This document shows positions 1-4,842 of a stretch of DNA of 9,351 nucleotides, piece after piece. This stretch comes from an uncultured Alphaproteobacteria bacterium (GTDB taxonomy: Bacteria > Pseudomonadota > Alphaproteobacteria > Rhizobiales > Rhizobiaceae). The notes under the pieces are model-generated. The model did no database searches and was not told the DNA's origin. It saw nothing but the letters and a program-made list of their open reading frames with translations. The DNA lies in contig CAKMZG010000028.1 in NCBI GenBank assembly GCA_929200335.1, positions 3,582 to 12,932 on the forward strand, given 5' to 3'. The number at the start of each line of letters is the position of its first letter. The stretch's first letter is position 1. Made by a program: the position numbers and the translations under genes.

Positions 1-265
1 CACCTGTACCATTGTTAAATTGAACGTTCTTACCCTGCCCAATAGAAAAACCCTGCCACTCAATAATAGCATTCTTACTGGATTGATTTATGGTCATATT
101 ACCATTATTTGGCGTGTCAATTGTAGCTTGCCCAGCCTTTACTGCCCCACCTTCAGGCAGCGATTGCGCATTGGCATAAGCAGCCGTCAAAAAAACGCAC
201 GGTATTATAACACTTGTTGTACGCAAAACATTATATAAAGACCTATTAAAGTTAGTAAATGACAT
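1..265 (-). CDS. Two-partner-secretion exoprotein, N-terminal fragment (TpsA / filamentous haemagglutinin-like)
   Basis: This is the start of a large secreted protein; only 88 codons lie in the window and the gene continues past the left edge. Residues 1-33 look like a signal peptide, with a basic start (R8, R15), a hydrophobic stretch (VIIPCVFLTAAY) and a likely cut after ANA. The mature part begins QSLPEGGAVKAGQATI and continues with NMTINQSS, AIIEWQGFSIG and VQFNNG. This LPxGG...V..G...I / MxIxQ.S..AII.W..FSIG pattern is the hallmark of the TPS (haemagglutination activity) domain. That domain is recognised by a TpsB outer-membrane transporter with POTRA domains. The ATG at 265 is preceded by AGGAAG seven bases upstream. 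Family members are adhesins, haemolysins or contact-dependent inhibition toxins; the effector part is outside the window, so the activity cannot be assigned. No tpsB partner is visible here. Confidence 0.88.
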   Translation of the reverse strand, partial: MSFTNFNRSLYNVLRTTSVIIPCVFLTAAYANAQSLPEGGAVKAGQATIDTPNNGNMTINQSSKNAIIEWQGFSIGQGKNVQFNNGTG

Positions 266-530
266 ATCATATCTTCCTAATATTAACTATCTCTTCATAC
301 CTGAGATAAATTACACGACTACTCCATTTAACGTGTAGAATTATAACTATACTTAATGATGGTAAATTATACTTAAGAATACTACAAATAATGAATATTA
401 AATAAACTATATTCTTACGATGAATATTGAAGAAAAAACTTTACATTTAAACATGATAATGAAACACTTTTCTTGGTGGAAATTGAAATTAGTGTTCAGG
501 ATTTTTCACTTAAACTAGCTGAACAATAAT
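266..530. other. AT-rich divergent intergenic region between the TPS gene and proX
   Basis: No convincing gene is present. The region must carry the promoters for both divergent genes. On the minus strand, TATAAT occurs at 371-366 and again at 345-340, but neither has a good -35 box. On the plus strand, GATAAT at 455-460 is a possible -10 for proX, also without a clear -35. The 9-mer TATACTTAA is repeated at 348-356 and 368-376, exactly 20 bases apart. ATGAATATT is repeated at 391-399 and 420-428. A dyad TACACG-N14-CGTGTA spans 312-337. These are possible regulator sites, but short repeats also arise by chance in such AT-rich DNA. Confidence 0.5.
273..278 (-). promoter_or_regulatory. Ribosome binding site of the TPS exoprotein gene
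   Basis: AGGAAG on the minus strand lies seven bases before the ATG at 265-263. It supports this start over the out-of-frame ATG at 270. Confidence 0.6.
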
Positions 531-536
531 GGAGGA
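531..536 (+). promoter_or_regulatory. Ribosome binding site that fixes the proX start
   Basis: GGAGGA lies four bases before the ATG at 541. It overlaps the upstream in-frame ATG at 529, so that ATG cannot use it. The start at 541 also gives a standard signal peptide beginning MKKIVLK. Confidence 0.75.
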
Positions 537-540
537 ATTA

Positions 541-1503
541 ATGAAAAAAATTGTATTAAAATCTATCGTAGCCGCAGGTATTTTTGTGGGTGCGAGTTCT
601 ACTGCAATGGCTGAAAAAGTTAATATTGGCGCCCCTGCATGGACAGGCGCGCAAGCAATCGCCCATTTGATTAAAGAAGTTGTAGAAAGTCGCATGGGTG
701 GGCAGGCCACATTGGTGCCTGGCAATAACGCCACAATTTTCCAAGCCATGGATCAAGGCAACGGTGATATTGATATACACCCAGATGTTTGGCTACCTAA
801 TCAACAATCTTTTACTGATAAATATGTAAAAGGAACCGGCAATGTTGCTCTTTCTGACAAGCCATATGAGGGGAAGCAAAGCTTTTGTGTCACCAAAGAA
901 TTTTCTGAAAAAAATGGTGTAACTTCGATTTTCGATCTTGCTCGTCCTGAAATTGCAAAATTAATGGATAGCGATGGAAATGGCAAAGGTGAGATTTGGA
1001 TTGGCGCGCCAGGCTGGGCTTCTGCAAATGTGAACGAGGTTAAAGTTCGTGACTATGGTTTATTGCCATTCATGGATGCGGTTCGTGCCGACCAAGCGGT
1101 TATGACAACTACGGTTGGCGAAAGCATTAAAAAAGGCATTGGCTATGCTTTTTATTGCTATTCCCCACATGCTATATGGTTTCAATACGACATCGTGCGC
1201 TTAGAAGAGCCAGCATTTGATCCTGAAAAATATATAGCGCTTCAACCATCTGATGACCCAGATTGGTATGAAAAATCTAAAGTTATGACAGAAGATGCTT
1301 TGAAAAAAGTACAGATTGCTTATTCAAAATCTTTGAAGGAGCGTTCTCCTGCAATTGCTGAAATGATAGCTAATATTCAATTGGATGGCGAGACAGTCTC
1401 TGATTTTGCATTCCAAATTGAAGGCGGCAAGTCTGCTGATCAAGTTGCTAAAGAATGGGTTGCTAAAAATTCTGACCGCGTTGACAGTTGGTTAGGACTA
1501 TAA
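541..1503 (+). CDS. proX: Glycine betaine/proline-betaine-type ABC transporter, periplasmic substrate-binding protein
   Basis: This 320-residue protein captures a quaternary-ammonium osmolyte in the periplasm and hands it to the permease encoded two genes downstream. Residues 1-24 form a Sec signal peptide (MKKIVLK, hydrophobic core, AMA before E25). The rest is an OpuAC/ProX-type (COG2113) binding protein. Recognisable segments are APAWTGAQA (32-39 region), DIDIHPDVWLP (77-86), EIWIGAPGWASAN (151-163) and GYAFYCYSPHAIW (201-213). Trp34, Trp84, Trp153, Trp159, Trp213 and Tyr207 are candidates for the aromatic cage that binds trimethylammonium groups in this family. DSDGNGKGE at 143-151 resembles a calcium-binding loop. 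It is first in the X-V-W order, followed by a strong hairpin and then the ATPase. The family assignment is firm. The exact ligand (glycine betaine, proline betaine, choline, DMSP or another) is inferred only, so the symbol is by homology. Confidence 0.9.
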   Translation: MKKIVLKSIVAAGIFVGASSTAMAEKVNIGAPAWTGAQAIAHLIKEVVESRMGGQATLVPGNNATIFQAMDQGNGDIDIHPDVWLPNQQSFTDKYVKGTGNVALSDKPYEGKQSFCVTKEFSEKNGVTSIFDLARPEIAKLMDSDGNGKGEIWIGAPGWASANVNEVKVRDYGLLPFMDAVRADQAVMTTTVGESIKKGIGYAFYCYSPHAIWFQYDIVRLEEPAFDPEKYIALQPSDDPDWYEKSKVMTEDALKKVQIAYSKSLKERSPAIAEMIANIQLDGETVSDFAFQIEGGKSADQVAKEWVAKNSDRVDSWLGL

Positions 1504-1517
1504 ACAATACATTATTG

Positions 1518-1543
1518 GATGTTGGTGCTTTGGCACCAACATC
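1518..1543 (+). terminator. Intercistronic hairpin between proX and proV (attenuator or mRNA 3'-end stabiliser)
   Basis: GATGTTGGTGC (1518-1528) and GCACCAACATC (1533-1543) form a perfect 11-bp stem around a TTTG loop. It starts 15 bases after the proX stop. No T-run follows, so it is unlikely to be a full intrinsic terminator. Such hairpins after binding-protein genes commonly protect the upstream message from 3' exonucleases or allow partial read-through, giving more binding protein than membrane components. Confidence 0.75.
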
Positions 1544-1572
1544 TCAAACTTTACTTCGGGGCCTAGCTATAT

Positions 1573-2640
1573 ATGAATGATTTACAAAAAGGAACTTCAA
1601 TAGAAGTATCCGGTGTTTGGAAAATTTTTGGTAACAATGCAAATGCAGCATTAGAGGCAGTTAAACGCGACAAACTTTCAAAAAAAGAATTATTGGATCA
1701 ATATAATTGCGTCTTAGGAGTGGCAGACGTTAATATGGATATTAATCCGAGTGAAATATTTTGCGTGATGGGGCTGTCAGGCAGTGGCAAATCTACCCTT
1801 GTGCGCCATTTTAATCGCTTATTAGAACCCACTGCTGGCAACATTGCTGTGGGGGGAAAAGATGTCATGGCAATGAACCCTCAAGAGTTGCGCCAATACC
1901 GCAACGAGAGCATAGCCATGGTGTTCCAAAATTTTGCATTAATGCCCCATCGATCCGTTTTAGAAAACATTGCAATGCCCTTGGAAATTAGAGGTATCAA
2001 TAAGAACGAGCGGATGAATATAGCACAAAAAACCATTGAGATGGTTGAACTGGTGGGTTGGGAAAATAAATTCGCCCATGAGCTATCAGGCGGCATGCAA
2101 CAAAGGGTTGGCCTTGCGCGTGCACTCGCCGCTGATCCAGAAGTGTTATTGATGGACGAACCTTTTTCTGCCCTCGATCCTTTGATCCGCAGGCAATTGC
2201 AAGATGAATTTATGAAACTCTCCAAGCATATGAAAAAGACCACGGTATTCATTACTCATGACTTGGATGAAGCTGTTCGTATTGGCGATCGCATTGCCAT
2301 TATGCAAGATGGCCGGGTGATACAAACCGGAACGCCAGAAGATATCGTTTTGAACCCAGCTAATCCTTATATAGCGGAATTTGTTGCTGGCATTTCAAGG
2401 CTAAAAGTTGTTCGCGCTGATACAGTGATGGAACCAATTGCAGAGTTTGAAAGCAGCCATGGTGCACTCTCTAGTGAATTACAAAGTTTTGATCATGATG
2501 CAAATTTAAGCACACTTATTGAAGCTGCAATAGAAAATAAAAATCCACTTATAATCATAGATTCAAAGGGGCAACGGGTTGGTGTAATTACCCGTGAAGC
2601 CATTTTAAAAACAGTGATTGATGGTACGGAGACTTCTTAG
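1573..2640 (+). CDS. proV: Glycine betaine/proline-betaine-type ABC transporter, ATP-binding protein
   Basis: This 355-residue ATPase powers osmolyte import at the cytoplasmic face of the membrane. All ABC motifs are intact: Walker A GLSGSGKST (67-75), Q-loop Gln119 in MVFQNF, signature LSGGMQQR (171-178), Walker B VLLMDEP (191-197), D-loop SALD (199-202) and switch His229 in FITHD. The N-terminal segment carrying KLSKKELLDQ before the first strand, and FALMPHRSVLENIA after the Q-loop, are typical of the ProV/OpuAA subfamily. Residues from about 280 onward (LIEAAIENKNPLIIIDSKGQ, then GVITREAIL) look like one CBS half-module; E. coli ProV is longer (400 residues) with a fuller CBS region. In OpuA-type transporters this region senses ionic strength or nucleotides. 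The start codon has only a weak Shine-Dalgarno match (CGGGG, well upstream), consistent with lower expression than proX. The permease gene begins four bases after the stop. Confidence 0.93.
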   Translation: MNDLQKGTSIEVSGVWKIFGNNANAALEAVKRDKLSKKELLDQYNCVLGVADVNMDINPSEIFCVMGLSGSGKSTLVRHFNRLLEPTAGNIAVGGKDVMAMNPQELRQYRNESIAMVFQNFALMPHRSVLENIAMPLEIRGINKNERMNIAQKTIEMVELVGWENKFAHELSGGMQQRVGLARALAADPEVLLMDEPFSALDPLIRRQLQDEFMKLSKHMKKTTVFITHDLDEAVRIGDRIAIMQDGRVIQTGTPEDIVLNPANPYIAEFVAGISRLKVVRADTVMEPIAEFESSHGALSSELQSFDHDANLSTLIEAAIENKNPLIIIDSKGQRVGVITREAILKTVIDGTETS

Positions 2641-2643
2641 ATT

Positions 2644-4155
2644 ATGACAGATTTAAACATTGAAAGTCAAAAACTTGAAGATCGAAATGCGCTAATTGAT
2701 GAATTTATAGGAACACCTTCTATTTACTATCAAAATGCTTTTGATAAGATTGGCGAAATAAAAAGCTTTGCGTGGATTTTCAATTGGGTTGCAGCATTGC
2801 TTGGCCCCATCTGGTATGGCATGCGCGGATTATGGAACTGGGCTCTGCCATTTGTCATATTAGAGTGCTTTGGTTTAATTCAAATATTTCGTGGACTTTG
2901 GGGTGACCTTGGCGCTGAAGCTAGAGATAGAATTTTACAAATTGAGGGGACTTTAGGGCTGCGCTATCAACAATTGGATGCAGCCATCAAAAAGAATGCA
3001 GATAATGTAGATGTCTTTCGCCGCACCATCAAATCTCTTGAAGATAATATTGATGCCATAAAGGGTGAGGTGGTAAAGGCGGAAAGTACGGCCATTTGGA
3101 TTTTACTATCAGGTGTAGCAATCTTATTCCTGGTAAAGGCTATTGAGGGCTATTTGGCTAACTCTACCCTTGAAGCTAAATTTTCCAATTGGCTATCGGA
3201 TCGCACGATTGCATCTGGGCTAACGCCTGCCCGCACTGGCTTAAGCATAGCTTTTGTCAGTATAATTTTTACGGCAAGTATTATTCATTATACATTCCCA
3301 ACTTGGTTTCACTGGCTTGGTGAGTTTCCGACAAATCGTAGCATTCGCTTAACTGGCATTGTCTGGGTGGAAGGGTTTTCTGAGTTTTTGAAAGATACAT
3401 GTCAGTGGTTTTTCAATTTTATTACCATTGGTATTAGAGCCATTTTAAATAATCTTGAATTAATTTTCGTGGGAACGCCTTGGATAGTCATAGCAAGCTT
3501 TATCATCTTGCTAACAGGATTAACCGCAGGCATTCGCGCCTCAATTTTTACCGGCGCATTCCTTGCCTATATGGGCTTTCTCGGGTTTTGGGAAAAAGCC
3601 ATGATTACCCTTTCATTATTGGGTACAGCTGCATTCATCTCTATCGCTCTGGGCATCCCATTTGGGCTTTATTGCGCCCGCCGGCCAAGATTTTATGCAT
3701 TTATTCGTCCTATAATGGATTTTATGCAGACCATGCCAGCATTTGTATTCATGATCCCAGTCATCGCCTTTTTTGGGATTGGCAAACCAGCAGCTGTAGT
3801 ATTGACAATGATTTTTGGTGGCACACCTGTTGTGCGTTTAACGGTTCTTGGCCTTCGTGGCGTGCCGCAAAATATTAGAGAGGCCGCAATCTCATATGGG
3901 GCTTCAAAATGGTATATGTTGACAAAAGTTGATTTACCACTTGCCGCACCATCCATCTTAGCGGGCATTAACCAAACCATTATGTTGAGCTTGGCCATGG
4001 TTGTAGTTGCGAGCCTAATTGGCGCTAAGGGACTTGGTGAAGATGTGCTAGAAGCGCTTCAGCATAATTCCCTTGGACTTGGCATGCTTGCTGGTTTCGC
4101 AATTTTATTCTGCGCTATGATCTTAGATAGAGTAGTACAAGGGCAAAGAGATTAA
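2644..4155 (+). CDS. proW: Glycine betaine/proline-betaine-type ABC transporter permease with extended N-terminus
   Basis: This 503-residue inner-membrane permease forms the translocation path for the ProX ligand. The C-terminal half, from about residue 245, is a standard ProW/OpuAB core: AMITLSLLGTAA, IPFGLY, RPIMDFMQTMPAFVFMIPV, FGIGKPA and NQTIMLSLAMVVVASLIGAKGLG. The EAA loop that docks on the ATPase is present (EAAISYGASKWYML...DLPLAAPS, 413-437). The first ~245 residues are extra. SFAWIFNWVAALLGPIWYGM (41-60) followed by RGLWNWALPF resembles a DUF2628-type membrane hairpin. Residues about 95-147 are charged and heptad-like, probably a coiled coil. Further membrane segments lie near 150-168 and 199-217. 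E. coli ProW is about 354 residues and has a shorter N-terminal extension. The start lies four bases after the proV stop, with GGAG at 2628-2631, so translation may be coupled. The core function is certain; the extension's role is unknown. Confidence 0.92.
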   Translation: MTDLNIESQKLEDRNALIDEFIGTPSIYYQNAFDKIGEIKSFAWIFNWVAALLGPIWYGMRGLWNWALPFVILECFGLIQIFRGLWGDLGAEARDRILQIEGTLGLRYQQLDAAIKKNADNVDVFRRTIKSLEDNIDAIKGEVVKAESTAIWILLSGVAILFLVKAIEGYLANSTLEAKFSNWLSDRTIASGLTPARTGLSIAFVSIIFTASIIHYTFPTWFHWLGEFPTNRSIRLTGIVWVEGFSEFLKDTCQWFFNFITIGIRAILNNLELIFVGTPWIVIASFIILLTGLTAGIRASIFTGAFLAYMGFLGFWEKAMITLSLLGTAAFISIALGIPFGLYCARRPRFYAFIRPIMDFMQTMPAFVFMIPVIAFFGIGKPAAVVLTMIFGGTPVVRLTVLGLRGVPQNIREAAISYGASKWYMLTKVDLPLAAPSILAGINQTIMLSLAMVVVASLIGAKGLGEDVLEALQHNSLGLGMLAGFAILFCAMILDRVVQGQRD

Positions 4156-4156
4156 A

Positions 4157-4172
4157 CACTGTTCAAACAGTG
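4157..4172 (+). terminator. Weak hairpin just after proW
   Basis: CACTGT (4157-4162) and ACAGTG (4167-4172) form a 6-bp stem with a TCAA loop directly after the proW stop. It has no T-run, so it may mark the end of the operon only with help from Rho. The rest of 4173-4299 holds nothing I recognise. Confidence 0.3.
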
Positions 4173-4301
4173 CTGTTAGATGAATTCGAACCCGTCTCAG
4201 TTATCTGCAATTTTGTCATTTTATGCCGCACTCAAACTACACCAATCAGCTAGAGCTTGATAGCGAAGGTAATGTGTCTGATCATATCATCTGAATTTAA
4301 G

Positions 4302-4352
4302 AAAAAAACAAATTTCAACTTTTCTCTGACTGCACCAAATAGATGAAAAAGT

Positions 4353-4354
<2 letters not shown>
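4302..4354 (-). terminator. Possible terminator of tRNA-Ala
   Basis: Read on the minus strand, CAACTTTT beginning inside the tRNA CCA end can pair with AAAAGTTG downstream (8 bp, loop of roughly two dozen bases). A run of seven T follows about seven bases later (complement of 4302-4308). The stem is AT-rich, the loop is long and the T-run is offset, so this is a weak candidate. Confidence 0.3.
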
Positions 4355-4428
<74 letters not shown>

Positions 4429-4657
4429 ACTATACCGTGGATACCACATTTAAAAATGCGGGTGGTGAAGCGTTTCTAATCATCCCAACGCTTAAGATCA
4501 AGCAAAAATTTGAAGTGAGTGATAATTTTTATCAGTAACACCATCATCCGCCAAGAATCGCCCGAGAACCATTCTAATAATGAGTATGTTTTCACCTTGG
4601 TGAGAGCATCATGCACCAAAATGAACTCGTAAACGCTACACATGTTAGAACGCATCA

Positions 4658-4673
4658 CTTATTTATAAATAAG
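4658..4673. repeat. Perfect 16-bp AT-rich palindrome
   Basis: CTTATTTATAAATAAG is its own reverse complement, with no spacer. It could be a binding site for a dimeric regulator. It is AT-only apart from its ends, so a chance origin is possible. Confidence 0.5.
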
Positions 4674-4691
4674 CCCTATCCTTTTGTTATT

Positions 4692-4737
4692 GTATGTCAT
4701 TATACCCAAAGCCGCCGCTTATTTTTGGGTGACATGC
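4692..4737. repeat. Bulged stem-loop of unknown role
   Basis: An inner 7-bp stem ACCCAAA (4704-4710)/TTTGGGT (4724-4730) encloses a 13-base GC-rich loop (gccgccgcttatt). An outer 7-bp stem GTATGTC (4692-4698)/GACATGC (4731-4737), including one G-T pair on the plus strand, stacks after a 5-base bulge (4699-4703). Neither strand has a following T-run, so it is not an obvious terminator. It may be a remnant of a structured RNA or of a small repeat element. Confidence 0.45.
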
Positions 4738-4815
4738 TATAGGAGAGGCAATATTGAGGAACACAACATAGGCATAACTGTTCGAGTACCAAAATAGGGC
4801 TCGCTCAAGCAAGAT

Positions 4816-4842
4816 AAAAGAACCACTATAGCACGGTTTTTA
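4816..4842 (-). terminator. Possible gyrB terminator
   Basis: Directly at the gyrB stop, the minus strand reads AACCGT-GCTATA-GTGGTT, a 6-bp stem that includes two G-U pairs, then C and TTTT. The A-run before the stem can also pair partly with the T-run. The G-U pairs become A-C mismatches on the other strand, so any activity should favour gyrB transcripts. The stem is short and weak. Confidence 0.35.

Larger units (their letters stand above)
4429..4839. other. Gene-poor interval between tRNA-Ala and gyrB
   Basis: No gene can be supported over these roughly 410 bases. A 60-codon minus-strand frame (4658-4476, GTG start or ATG at 4655) ends in a hydrophobic, basic tail but lacks a Shine-Dalgarno sequence and any motif I recognise. 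The interval also holds a perfect palindrome (4658-4673), a bulged stem-loop (4692-4737) and a possible gyrB terminator next to the gyrB stop. The tRNA promoter should lie just above 4428, but no clear -35/-10 pair is visible. Confidence 0.5.

Noticed and set aside
20..238. Plus-strand 72-codon frame at the left edge
   Set aside because: It lies opposite the TPS-domain reading frame, which has a signal peptide, a conserved domain and a ribosome site. The plus frame is a shadow.
529..540. Alternative proX start at 529
   Set aside because: The ribosome site GGAGGA overlaps this ATG, and starting there would place MEEL before the classic MKK signal-peptide start.
3480..3878. 132-codon plus-strand frame inside the permease gene
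   Set aside because: It is out of frame within the conserved ProW core, has no ribosome site and encodes a Cys/His-rich random-looking product.
4476..4658. 60-codon minus-strand frame with a GTG or ATG start in the tRNA-gyrB spacer
   Set aside because: It has no Shine-Dalgarno sequence, no recognisable motif and unremarkable composition. It overlaps nothing, but a frame of this length is expected by chance.
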